This document shows positions 1-5,670 of a stretch of 25,236 nt of DNA, in pieces. The stretch comes from a virus: the IMG/VR virus record IMGVR_UViG_3300028030_000056, positions 1 to 25,236 of that record; one strand, 5' to 3'. A program made the translations under genes and the position numbers. Every line of letters starts with the position of its first letter. Positions within the stretch are counted from its first letter, which is position 1. The notes under the pieces are model-generated. The model was not told where the DNA came from. It saw nothing but the letters and a program-made list of their open reading frames with translations, and searched no databases.

Positions 1-1
1 A

Positions 2-409
2 ATTTTACTACTCGCTGAAACTCTGGAAATTAGTAAACAAGAATTTTTCAGAAAAATTGATATAACATATGGTAATTTTACTGGAGATAGAAAAAAAAGA
101 CCTGTAAATTCTGACGCAATAAGGAATATATTACTCTTTTATCCTCAGACAAATCCTATATGGTTATTGATAGGCGAAGGTAATATGCTTTTAACACCCG
201 AGCAGGCATCGGTTCTTTATTCAAATGTGGAGTTGCAGTATTCAGAACCTATTGAATCTGGAGTAAAATATGATAAATCCGAGATAGGGGGTACAGACAT
301 AGCGGATCTACAGAAGACAATAAAGGAGTCGTTGGATACAATCAATGGCTTGGCAAAGGAGAATAGGGAGTTAAGGGCTAGGTTGGAGGGGAGGAGTGAT
401 GAGTTATGA
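2..409 (+). CDS. Phage repressor-like HTH protein (5' end missing)
   Basis: The reading frame is open from base 2, so the gene begins upstream and the start at the TTG at 167 is not real. The visible 135 residues begin in what looks like the second half of an XRE/CI-type helix-turn-helix domain ('LAETLEISKQEFF' then 'GNFTGDRKKRPV'), followed by 'NPIWLLIGEGNML', a phrase typical of Bacteroidota phage repressor-type HTH proteins (family knowledge). Residues after about 95 form a likely coiled coil (IADLQKTIKESLDTINGLAK) suited to dimerisation. The stop codon lies within the heptamer repeat that follows, and the last residues (RSDEL) are encoded by its first units. The likely role is a transcription regulator of the phage; whether it acts as lysogenic repressor is inferred from its position at the edge of the phage genes. 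Confidence 0.7.
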   Translation: MLLLAETLEISKQEFFRKIDITYGNFTGDRKKRPVNSDAIRNILLFYPQTNPIWLLIGEGNMLLTPEQASVLYSNVELQYSEPIESGVKYDKSEIGGTDIADLQKTIKESLDTINGLAKENRELRARLEGRSDEL

Positions 410-498
410 GTGATGAGTTATGAGTGATGAGTGATGAGTGATGAGTGATGAGTGATGAGTGATGAGTGATGAGTTATGAGTTATGAGTGATGAGTGAT
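394..498. repeat. 15-copy heptamer tandem repeat GAGTGAT/GAGTTAT
   Basis: There are fifteen contiguous 7-bp units. Eleven are GAGTGAT, and four (starting at 401, 415, 471 and 478) are GAGTTAT. The array begins inside the repressor coding sequence and supplies its stop codon. Because each frame of the array hits TGA within 21 bases, gain or loss of units past the stop does not alter the protein. It looks like a slippage-prone simple repeat; no binding role is visible. Confidence 0.95.
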
Positions 499-524
499 AA
501 TTTGATAAATATAAATATGTAATT

Positions 525-713
525 ATGGAAAAAGAATTAAAATCAATAATGAAATTTGTCTTGTCAAGCTATGCTCTATCTAAAGCATTAAAAGAAGAGA
601 TAGTCAAAATGGTAAGTAGTTCTGAGGGTATATCAGAGGCTGAAGTTACTAAGCGTATAGATGAAAGAGCTGAAGTAATCTTAAATGATTCTCGTAAAGA
701 GTTTAAATTTTAG
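525..713 (+). CDS. Small helical protein of unknown function
   Basis: This is a 62-residue ORF just downstream of the heptamer array. It has no family I recognise. The sequence is charged and helical: an N-terminal segment with hydrophobic periodicity (IMKFVLSSYALSKAL), then 'GISEAEVTKRIDERAEVILND', which could be a short helix-loop-helix. There is no signal peptide or membrane span. The start is the first ATG after an AT-rich leader (aatatgtaatt). It is on the same strand as the repressor and converges with the minus-strand block, its stop (TAG 711-713) overlapping the stop of the 42-residue ORF on the other strand by 4 bp. It may be a small phage accessory or regulatory protein; chance openness cannot be excluded for an ORF this short. 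Confidence 0.55.
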   Translation: MEKELKSIMKFVLSSYALSKALKEEIVKMVSSSEGISEAEVTKRIDERAEVILNDSRKEFKF

Positions 714-838
714 CCGCTGTATTCTATATCTTTAACTGCATCTCCAATCATCTTGTTGACTTTCTTTTCGATGTTGACAGGTTCTTTGACTTTAATAATT
801 AAGGTCTTGATCTTGATGTTAATTTTGGTCTTAGGCAT
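710..838 (-). CDS. 42-residue basic ORF at the end of the minus-strand block
   Basis: Reading the minus strand from the ATG at 838 gives 42 residues beginning MPKTKINIKIKTLIIKVKEP and ending DIEYSG, stop TAA at 710. It is lysine and isoleucine rich with alternating beta-like periodicity at the N-terminus and a short helix (VNIEKKVNKMIGDAV) afterwards. It follows the 127-residue membrane protein gene by 30 bp in the same direction and fills a gap that otherwise holds no gene, which supports it as the last cistron of the block. I do not recognise the family. The length is short enough that a random ORF remains possible. Confidence 0.45.
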   Translation of the reverse strand: MPKTKINIKIKTLIIKVKEPVNIEKKVNKMIGDAVKDIEYSG

Positions 839-868
839 TATATATTATTTAGATATTAGATAAATAAG

Positions 869-1252
869 TTAGTCACAAACAAATAGGTGTTCGTTGTCTT
901 TGTAAGTACCAATTAATTTGAAGTCTCGTAAGTCTTTGGGCTGTATATTGTGGACGTATCCATAAGTGCAGGCTATCATCTCAAATTCGTATTTGCTGTT
1001 GAGGTATATCCTGAAATAATGAGGTTTGTCGTGTCCCGGAGGAATGCCATAAATGACATCATCATCTTTGAGAGGCTTTCCATTGATTTTCAAAGTTAGG
1101 TAGCCTACATTTGATTGTCTTGATTTTAGAGGGATTGGAGTTGATTCCATAATGTTATTAAATCTAAGATTGAGAATCATTCCAAGGAACATTCCAAGTA
1201 AGAATCCATAGTATGCGTTGTACTCCGCATAGGGTAAAATTATTGTTGTCAT
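869..1252 (-). CDS. Membrane-anchored hypothetical protein
   Basis: This 127-residue protein has one N-terminal hydrophobic segment at about residues 15-29 (YGFLLGMFLGMILNL) with a glycine-spaced GxxxG-like face, followed by a soluble domain of about 95 residues rich in short beta-type segments (YLTLKINGKPL, HYFRIYLNSKYEFEMIA, FKLIGTYKDNEHLFV). It has no cleavable signal, so it is likely anchored in the inner membrane with the C-terminal domain on one side. The gene directly follows a 44-residue single-span protein (1-bp gap), and the hydrophobic segments of the two look alike. The pair sits at the end of the head/connector operon, where lysis or superinfection-exclusion genes are often found. 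That role is a guess from position only. Confidence 0.6.
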   Translation of the reverse strand: MTTIILPYAEYNAYYGFLLGMFLGMILNLRFNNIMESTPIPLKSRQSNVGYLTLKINGKPLKDDDVIYGIPPGHDKPHYFRIYLNSKYEFEMIACTYGYVHNIQPKDLRDFKLIGTYKDNEHLFVCD

Positions 1253-1253
1253 T

Positions 1254-1388
1254 TTAATGTGTTTTTTTAGGGTTTGATTTATGTGTTTGTTCGTAGCAAG
1301 GAAGTGCTCTTACTAGGTAATAAATTATTAGTTGGCAAAACAACCCTATTAAGAATCCAAAGAGTGTGTCATTTGATATAATCATCAT
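1254..1388 (-). CDS. 44-residue single-span membrane protein
   Basis: This ORF starts with tandem ATG codons at 1388 and 1385 and ends with TAA at 1254. The protein begins MMIISNDTLFGFLIGLFCQL and has a single strong hydrophobic span at residues 9-26, then a short tail with two cysteines overall (positions 18 and 31) and a basic end (HKSNPKKTH). The stop is 1 bp before the ATG of the next membrane protein gene, so the two are probably translated together. The span resembles that of its neighbour (FGFLIGLF against YGFLLGMF). Small single-span phage proteins act as holins, pinholins or host-membrane inhibitors; none of these can be assigned from sequence. Confidence 0.55.
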   Translation of the reverse strand: MMIISNDTLFGFLIGLFCQLIIYYLVRALPCYEQTHKSNPKKTH

Positions 1389-1410
1389 ATTAATTTATTA
1401 TATGGTTAGT

Positions 1411-1473
1411 AATAAGTTTGCGTTATATGCAAATAAGTTTGCGTAATTAGTCAATAAGTTTTTGTACGGTTGC
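1411..1473. repeat. Three 21-bp units overlapping the 3' end of the small HTH gene
   Basis: Units start at 1411, 1432 and 1453, each opening with AATAAGTTT. The first two share 13 identical bases (AATAAGTTTGCGT); the third (AATAAGTTTTTGT) lies within the last codons and stop of the minus-strand HTH gene. The spacing is exactly 21 bp, two helical turns and seven codons. On the minus strand the units spell repeated KLI codons followed by stops, so they look like tandem copies of the gene's own 3' end. Confidence 0.75.
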
Positions 1474-1689
1474 TGTCTTGCCGTTTTTGAGTTGAATGGT
1501 GACAGGCGGTTCTTTTACGGTAGTGGCGATGATTCTATAAATGGTCACTTCATTTTGTATGAAGAATTCTTCCATAAGTTTTTTCATCACGTCATCTCTA
1601 CGGAGTCTTTCTTTGTTGTAGAGCTCTTTGTATCTGCGCTGAATGGCTAGATATTTTTTGATAGTTGTTAATCGTTGTGGTTGATGCAT
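1447..1689 (-). CDS. Small helix-turn-helix protein
   Basis: The protein has 80 residues. The segment at about 20-55 reads as a DNA-binding helix-turn-helix: YKELYNKERLRRDD, then VMKKLMEEFF, a turn (IQNE), and a recognition-type helix VTIYRIIATT. The remaining C-terminal 25 residues are short beta segments around 'LKNGKTATVQ'. The helix pattern, with arginines before a helix and '(V/R)xIYxII' at the end, recalls the C-terminal DNA-binding part of small activators such as Mor/C of Mu. That is a resemblance of pattern, not a demonstrated homology. The gene is co-directional with the head genes, 19 bp after the tail terminator candidate. It could be a regulator of late transcription, but a role in packaging or replication is equally open. 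Confidence 0.6.
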   Translation of the reverse strand: MHQPQRLTTIKKYLAIQRRYKELYNKERLRRDDVMKKLMEEFFIQNEVTIYRIIATTVKEPPVTIQLKNGKTATVQKLID

Positions 1690-1707
1690 AATGTGAATGT
1701 TTTGTAA

Positions 1708-2259
1708 TTAATCAAGTTTTCTTACGAGTTCAGCGTGAAGTTCGAGCTGAGCTAATACTTTTCTCCAGACCGGAGCTGCGCTGTAGTCAAATATATTGGC
1801 ACGAAAGTTTTGAGCCGTGTGCATAATGCGATCAATGGCTGAATGCGTGGAAGTGCTTTTGCGTACAATAGTCTCTAGAAGCACCATATCCAATTCGGTA
1901 TCTTTGAGGGCTGCGTAATCGGGATGATCAGAGAGCATCCAACGTCTATTCATCAATGTAGTATAAATCTTATTCTCTATGGTGAGGTGATCAATGTGAA
2001 GCTTGTCTGTGATATCTCTGTCATCTCCGTACATAGTGGAGCTGATAAGTACTATATCAAAATTGAGTTGTGCCTTTTGGATTTGTTCCGGAATAGTCTC
2101 CCAATTGATAGGATGAAACTTGATGTATGCTGAGGGTGTGGCTCTGACGAAATCATCTCCTTGTTGATTGTATTGGTTAAGATCTAGATCCACTAAGACG
2201 AGCTCATCTATGTCATCAGTTAGTTTTTTCTGAAGTACCATATATATTTCTCTAATCAT
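1708..2259 (-). CDS. Putative tail terminator / gp37-like protein
   Basis: This is a soluble protein of 183 residues. The opening (MIREIYMVLQKKLTDDIDEL) followed by 'VDLDLNQYNQQGDDFVRATPSAYIKF' and a stretch of beta strands (FDIVLISSTMYG) is the arrangement of phage tail terminator or completion proteins that cap the tail tube and join it to the head. The second half is helical (residues about 95-183), which is longer than the typical 130-150-residue terminators. It overlaps the preceding gpG/gp10-like gene by 4 bp (ATGA), so the two are translationally coupled, and that neighbour supports a neck or tail-completion role. The assignment is based on gene order and pattern; sequence similarity to Mu gp37 was not tested. 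Confidence 0.5.
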   Translation of the reverse strand: MIREIYMVLQKKLTDDIDELVLVDLDLNQYNQQGDDFVRATPSAYIKFHPINWETIPEQIQKAQLNFDIVLISSTMYGDDRDITDKLHIDHLTIENKIYTTLMNRRWMLSDHPDYAALKDTELDMVLLETIVRKSTSTHSAIDRIMHTAQNFRANIFDYSAAPVWRKVLAQLELHAELVRKLD

Positions 2260-2675
2260 AATCGGGAGGAGTTAAATATGTTGTCAATTTCATCATAGAT
2301 CATATCTTCAATCTTTTGTTCCAGTACTTGAGAAGAGCCCATAAATTGGCGTTGTGGAGGTCTGCCCTCTATGCTACCACCATCATTGTGAAACTTTGCA
2401 TAAGACACATCATTGTACACTTCAATGATAGAACCTTTGACATCGTAGTCTATTCCTCTTCTCATATGCCCGGTCACTACCAGTGGTCTGAGTTTGGGCT
2501 TCTTGGTTTTGCGATCAATGACAGGTTTCCATTTGGATAGTTTGCGGTCTGTAAATCCTTTGTCTGTAAAAGACTTGTCAAAATGCTGTACAGCCATAGC
2601 TCCTGCGAGTACAGGAAATTTGTCGTTGAGGAAGTTCCGGAGATCTTCGGATTGTCGAAGAAAAATGTTAGTCAT
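2256..2675 (-). CDS. gpG/gp10-like virion morphogenesis (tail completion) protein
   Basis: This 139-residue protein has the hallmarks of the phage virion morphogenesis family (Mu gpG, P2 gpS): an N-terminal helix bearing 'VQHFDKSF', a basic central 'WKPVIDRKTKKPKLRPL', 'VTGHMRRGI', then 'VYNDVSYAKFHNDGG' and 'PPQRQFMG' near the C-terminus. The 'YAxFHNxG ... RQFxG' signature is characteristic of the family. Such proteins act at the head-tail joint or tail terminator. The gene is separated from the MuF gene by 177 bp containing two promoters and a short RNA, and it is the first gene after the minus-direction -7 box at 2725-2732, so it may be expressed from its own promoter. It overlaps the next gene by 4 bp. 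Confidence 0.75.
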   Translation of the reverse strand: MTNIFLRQSEDLRNFLNDKFPVLAGAMAVQHFDKSFTDKGFTDRKLSKWKPVIDRKTKKPKLRPLVVTGHMRRGIDYDVKGSIIEVYNDVSYAKFHNDGGSIEGRPPQRQFMGSSQVLEQKIEDMIYDEIDNIFNSSRL

Positions 2676-2724
2676 ATTGACAATAAAATAAAGCGTTGGA
2701 GGGCTTTATTGATAAATCACGATA

Positions 2725-2732
2725 CAAAGATA
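2725..2732 (-). promoter_or_regulatory. Bacteroidota -7 box (TATCTTTG) upstream of the gpG-like gene
   Basis: On the minus strand the bases read TATCTTTG, a full match to TAnnTTTG, about 50 bp before the ATG at 2675. No TTG lies at the expected distance upstream, so the -33 half is missing or weak. It would let the neck genes be transcribed separately from the MuF gene. Confidence 0.4.
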
Positions 2733-2751
2733 ATAAAAAAAACAATAAATA

Positions 2752-2782
2752 TTGCATATTAATTATAAAATGTATATCTTTG
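2752..2782 (+). promoter_or_regulatory. Consensus Bacteroidota promoter for a short RNA
   Basis: TTG at 2752-2754 is followed after exactly 20 bp by TATCTTTG at 2775-2782, matching the TTG-N(about 20)-TAnnTTTG consensus. Start of transcription is expected near 2788, at the base of the hairpin. No plus-strand coding region follows; the next plus-strand feature is the hairpin and T-run. Confidence 0.75.
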
Positions 2783-2787
2783 CATTG

Positions 2788-2849
2788 TAAGGGAGTACCT
2801 CGCGGAACGTGTAAAGGTTCGCGGTAGTGAGTAACCCTTATTTTTTTTT
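2788..2849 (+). ncRNA. Candidate structured small RNA ending in an intrinsic terminator
   Basis: The transcript predicted from the promoter at 2752-2782 is about 62 nt. An outer stem pairs TAAGGG (2788-2793) with CCCTTA (2835-2840) and is followed by nine T (2841-2849), a complete intrinsic terminator. Inside is a GC-rich hairpin in which CGCG-g-AAC (2801-2808, one bulged G) pairs with GTTCGCG (2817-2823) around an 8-nt loop. Almost the whole RNA is paired and no ORF fits. It runs opposite to the flanking head genes, stopping 3 bp short of the MuF stop codon. The sequence is more GC-rich than its surroundings. No known RNA family is recognised by eye. Confidence 0.6.
2835..2849 (+). terminator. 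Intrinsic terminator, U9 tract
   Basis: The 3' arm CCCTTA of the outer stem is followed by nine T. It works only in the plus direction: on the minus strand the same stem is followed by ACAATGC, with no T-run, so it should not stop head-operon transcription. Confidence 0.65.
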
Positions 2850-2852
2850 ACC

Positions 2853-3983
2853 TTATTTTATACTATCTGTAATGGCGTGTAGTTTGTATTGTCCTGAAGC
2901 CATTTCCGCTATGTTGATAAAGGAACTAATGCCGTCAATAATCACTTCATAATATAACCATTGCTTTATTTGTGCTCTTCCTTTTTCCTCCGGGACTGAT
3001 TTTATAAATTTTGCAATAGGGAAGTAATGCTCTAAGCTATCTAGTAAGTCCATTCTGATCAGTCTATCTTTGTGAGGTTTGCGCAGAATAGATTTGACAG
3101 CTTTATTAGTCATCTTGAAAGTTACATTTTTATTGGTAAATGATTTGCCTACCAAAGCTTCTTTTGCTTTAATTCTGAAATCATCTGATACGATTCTTAT
3201 CATACTATTTTCGATTTTCTTTTTTACAGATTCTTTTGCCTCAATAAAATAAGGATGTCGTTCATTCCAGACCTTTCCTGTTTTTCCGGGATTGGTACGA
3301 AAAGCAGGAGGCATTTGTTTGGTGTCCGGATAACCTTCAGGATCTTTCTCGGTAGCTTCAGCGTGTTGAAGAACATAGCATCTGCATCCCCAACCATTTG
3401 GAGGATAGTATGTGTCCCAAAATGGATCATCCACTTTCTTGATAGTGCCATTGAGCAACTCGTGAGAGCGTCTCACTCTATCATCTTCTTGAGTTTTGTA
3501 TTCGAGCCAGGGGAGTATGTCTTTGCGCTTTTCAATCTTAAGCCATTTGTCAGCCATTTGAGCACTTGCTTTTGCAGTATTGTATTCAGTCTTGAGCCAA
3601 TTGACATTGTAATCTTTGTCAATCTTGAGAGCTGCTTTTTTGAATTTGGGCCATGAGCGGAGTTTTCCGTTTGGATCTTTGAGTTCGTTTACCACTTGAG
3701 CTATATTTGAATGAGACTTGAATGCGATAAATGTAAATGTATTTCGTCTCATACGTTGCATCAATTGCATTCTGCCGTCTCTGAAGGAAGCGTTTGTCAT
3801 AGTGGTATTGAAGCCCTCCTCTATACCTTTGATCAATTGATTGGCATTGGTATGAAAGGTATCAGGATCTATTGATCCGTCTGCTTTGAGCTTTCGGTCA
3901 AATATCTTTTTGAGATATGCGATAGTACGATCTACAAAACCTAATACATTGACAATAACATTGTCTCCATAATAAGCAAGCAT
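2853..3983 (-). CDS. MuF-like minor head protein with possible C-terminal nuclease domain
   Basis: The protein has 376 residues from the ATG at 3983 (a TTG one codon earlier is unlikely in this group). Numbered from the TTG, residues about 15-160 form a helical head-morphogenesis region. The MuF core lies at about 158-206: 'LEYKTQEDDRVRRSHELLNG', then 'PFWDTYYPPNGWGCRCYV', with the D-x-RVR-x-xH and PPNxWxCRC signatures. MuF proteins bind the portal and are packaged as minor capsid proteins. Residues about 250-377 form a separate domain (FTNKNVTFKMTNKAVKSIL, 'QWLYYEVIIDG', 'YKLHAITDSIK') resembling the phage-associated barnase/EndoU/ColicinE5/RelE-type (BECR fold) domains often fused to MuF. 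That fold call is inferred. The gene follows the portal gene by 14 bp across a slip-prone A10 tract. Confidence 0.85.
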   Translation of the reverse strand: MLAYYGDNVIVNVLGFVDRTIAYLKKIFDRKLKADGSIDPDTFHTNANQLIKGIEEGFNTTMTNASFRDGRMQLMQRMRRNTFTFIAFKSHSNIAQVVNELKDPNGKLRSWPKFKKAALKIDKDYNVNWLKTEYNTAKASAQMADKWLKIEKRKDILPWLEYKTQEDDRVRRSHELLNGTIKKVDDPFWDTYYPPNGWGCRCYVLQHAEATEKDPEGYPDTKQMPPAFRTNPGKTGKVWNERHPYFIEAKESVKKKIENSMIRIVSDDFRIKAKEALVGKSFTNKNVTFKMTNKAVKSILRKPHKDRLIRMDLLDSLEHYFPIAKFIKSVPEEKGRAQIKQWLYYEVIIDGISSFINIAEMASGQYKLHAITDSIK

Positions 3984-3984
3984 C

Positions 3985-4012
3985 AAGTCATTAAGACTTA
4001 GCTTTTTTTTTT
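3985..4012 (-). promoter_or_regulatory. Possible -1 slippage site joining portal and MuF
   Basis: On the minus strand ten A (4012-4003) cover the last lysine codons of the portal gene. After a short spacer a 5-bp hairpin (AAGTC at 3999-3995 with GACTT at 3989-3985) follows and includes part of the portal stop. The frame one base back is stopped just upstream of the A-run but open from it (AAG CTA AGT CTT AAT GAC TTG ATG) straight into MuF. Transcript slippage or -1 frameshifting would fuse the two proteins. The hairpin is weak and no experiment backs this. Confidence 0.35.
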
Positions 4013-5143
4013 AGGTTCAGGTTCAGGTTTTTGTTTTGGAGTAGTCTCTTCGTCCTCTTCCATCAGATCAATGAATTTGAATTCAGCATCTGTCAAAGGA
4101 TATCCTCTTTTGATTAAGAACGGAAACAATACTTCATTTATATGGTATTGGATTCTGCGCATACGTGCAAGCGTGTAGGCATTGAGAATACGTTCGTGAA
4201 CCTCAGCAGATCCTACATAAGCCTTTTCGTCTGAAGTAGAAGTTTGTCCATTGATAAGCATCGCAATACCCTCATCAATGTATTTGATCAAGTCCTTGAA
4301 TGATACGTGACCGTACCCTTGACTAGTGGGTTCTTTGAGATCTATCTCATCTTCATCATCTAGGATAGCCCACATATTTGATCCAAAGTTTTCGAGCATC
4401 CGGGCTTTCTCTGCTATCTCCTTTTCGTCTCTGGTAGCTGTCTTAGCAATGACAAAAGGTAGTCCAAAGCGTTCATTTCTCCTACTCCAATCAAGGACAC
4501 TGTAATCTTTGCGTATAACCTGTTTGGATAACGGTAGGAGCAAACCAAGATCATCCGGGCGTCCTATCTCTACTAAGTATTTGGATAGAGCTCCTTTGTC
4601 GTAAGGCAGTCCATTTATGTCAGTAGTATTGATAACTACTTGTTTGACCTCCGGTCTGACGTGCTCTCTTGGTATGAGATCAATGGAGTCGAATAGTCCG
4701 TCTTCAGTATTGACATAAAATTCTATGAGGCTATGTCCATACAGTTCTGTATCCACACAATATTGCATATAATTATTGAACCAAGGTTTCTCCAGTAGGT
4801 CGTGAAGATCTTCATTCTCTTTGCCATTGTGCTCTATGATGAAACCTGCCAGTTGTACAGTGAATCTGGCAGTACGCACTTGTGTCAATAGTCTATCATC
4901 TTCCATTGCGACTTCATATAGTGCATAGAGCAATTCTCTTCTCGGTCTGTAAGGATCTTTTGCTTGAGCTTTTGCAAGTCTCCAGGTACGCATTTTGAGA
5001 TCTATATTATAGACCCTTTTTTTGACTCTTGTTTTGAGAGATCTTTTTTTGCTGTGAGAGGGAGCTTTTAATTTAAGCCCGGGGTCGTCATCCGGAGTAG
5101 TGACCACAAAGAGACTTTTTAACGTATTTAATATATTTGCCAT
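3998..5143 (-). CDS. Portal protein (DUF935 / Mu gp29-like)
   Basis: This protein has 381 residues. The portal core runs from about residue 70 to 345: 'LLYALYEVAMEDDRLLTQVRTA', the region around 'YGHSLIEFYVN' and 'LIPREHVRPE', and the DUF935 signature 'MLINGQTSTSDEKAYVGSAEVH' split over residues 295-316. Portal rings form the unique vertex through which DNA is packaged and to which the neck binds. It is shorter than the roughly 500 residues common for this family; the tail is missing and replaced by an acidic then Pro/Lys-rich end (residues 362-381) encoded by the A10 tract. It lies between the gp36-like and MuF genes; the usual Mu order has the portal directly after the large terminase. Confidence 0.9.
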   Translation of the reverse strand: MANILNTLKSLFVVTTPDDDPGLKLKAPSHSKKRSLKTRVKKRVYNIDLKMRTWRLAKAQAKDPYRPRRELLYALYEVAMEDDRLLTQVRTARFTVQLAGFIIEHNGKENEDLHDLLEKPWFNNYMQYCVDTELYGHSLIEFYVNTEDGLFDSIDLIPREHVRPEVKQVVINTTDINGLPYDKGALSKYLVEIGRPDDLGLLLPLSKQVIRKDYSVLDWSRRNERFGLPFVIAKTATRDEKEIAEKARMLENFGSNMWAILDDEDEIDLKEPTSQGYGHVSFKDLIKYIDEGIAMLINGQTSTSDEKAYVGSAEVHERILNAYTLARMRRIQYHINEVLFPFLIKRGYPLTDAEFKFIDLMEEDEETTPKQKPEPEPKKKS

Positions 5144-5162
5144 ATAATGCGATTTAAGAGCT

Positions 5163-5306
5163 TTAAAATAAAATTGTGGGGTAAGAGTCCAAAAATGTAT
5201 TTGCTAAAAATTCTAACAGTACTCTAATACCTTCACGGCGATTTTTAGGAGTGATGTGATCTTCTGACTTCACTTCCCCATCTAAATTTCGTTTTTGGTG
5301 TATCAT
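5163..5306 (-). CDS. 47-residue ORF overlapping the end of the gp36-like gene
   Basis: On the minus strand an ATG at 5306 opens a 47-residue frame that overlaps the last 62 bases of the gp36-like gene in another frame and continues to TAA at 5163, 20 bp before the portal start. The protein begins MIHQKRNLDGEVKSEDHITP and includes 'NRREGIRVLLEFLANTFLD', an amphipathic helix. It fills the only gap between the gp36-like and portal genes. I recognise no family. It may be a real overlapping cistron or a chance frame. Confidence 0.35.
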   Translation of the reverse strand: MIHQKRNLDGEVKSEDHITPKNRREGIRVLLEFLANTFLDSYPTILF

Positions 5307-5670
5307 CGTCGTTTTTTAATCTTGGTAAATCTACGGACTTCTTTCCGTCTGCTATTTCAAATAAAATAAAAGTTGTATCATCGTAATTTTTGACAACTCT
5401 TTCCGGGACGAATTTGTCCGGAATACGTTCGTGGATATAATACAATACAAGATTGATCATCCAACGGACTACAGAACGAGCTCTGTCATCTCCTGTTTTG
5501 CTGAATATTACCTCGCAGTCATATCTTGTGTGCAATGCATCTGTGATAACTGATTGAGCTGTCACTTCTGCATCTTCAAGGAAATTGTTGTTTTCTTCGA
5601 CAATCATTTTCAAGTGTTTGTCTTGTATGCGATGCAGGTAATCGTCTCTTACTATGAATGTGTTTGCCAT
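5245..5670 (-). CDS. Mu gp36-like head-tail connector (DUF1320)
   Basis: The protein has 141 residues. The N-terminal half (DYLHRIQDKHLKMIVEENNN, then 'DAEVTAQSVITDALHTRYD') and the central helix 'VVRWMINLVLYYIHERIP' with 'VPERVVKNYDD' match the pattern of the DUF1320 / gp36 family, which has the fold of adaptor proteins that dock on the portal ring. The C-terminus ends in 'KTKFRWGSEVRRSHHS', short and basic as usual for the family. It begins immediately after the large terminase stop, with its ATG next to the TAG, so it is co-translated with packaging genes. In Mu, gp36 follows the capsid gene on the same strand; here it has moved to the packaging side. Confidence 0.75.
   Translation of the reverse strand: MANTFIVRDDYLHRIQDKHLKMIVEENNNFLEDAEVTAQSVITDALHTRYDCEVIFSKTGDDRARSVVRWMINLVLYYIHERIPDKFVPERVVKNYDDTTFILFEIADGKKSVDLPRLKNDDDTPKTKFRWGSEVRRSHHS

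Noticed and set aside
167-409. TTG at 167 as the start of the repressor
   Set aside because: The frame is open back to base 2 with sensible HTH-type protein sequence, so the gene starts upstream of the window.
394-498. CRISPR-like array
   Set aside because: The units are 7 bp without spacers, which is a simple tandem repeat.
1462-1650. 62-residue plus-strand frame opposite the small HTH gene
   Set aside because: It is a shadow of the minus-strand gene, with no domain and low-complexity Phe/Val content.
2788-2840. Terminator for the minus-strand head operon
   Set aside because: The stem is symmetric, but no T-run follows it on the minus strand.
3984-3986. TTG as start of the MuF gene
   Set aside because: An ATG is the next codon, and TTG starts are rare in Bacteroidota. 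The one-residue difference does not alter the product.
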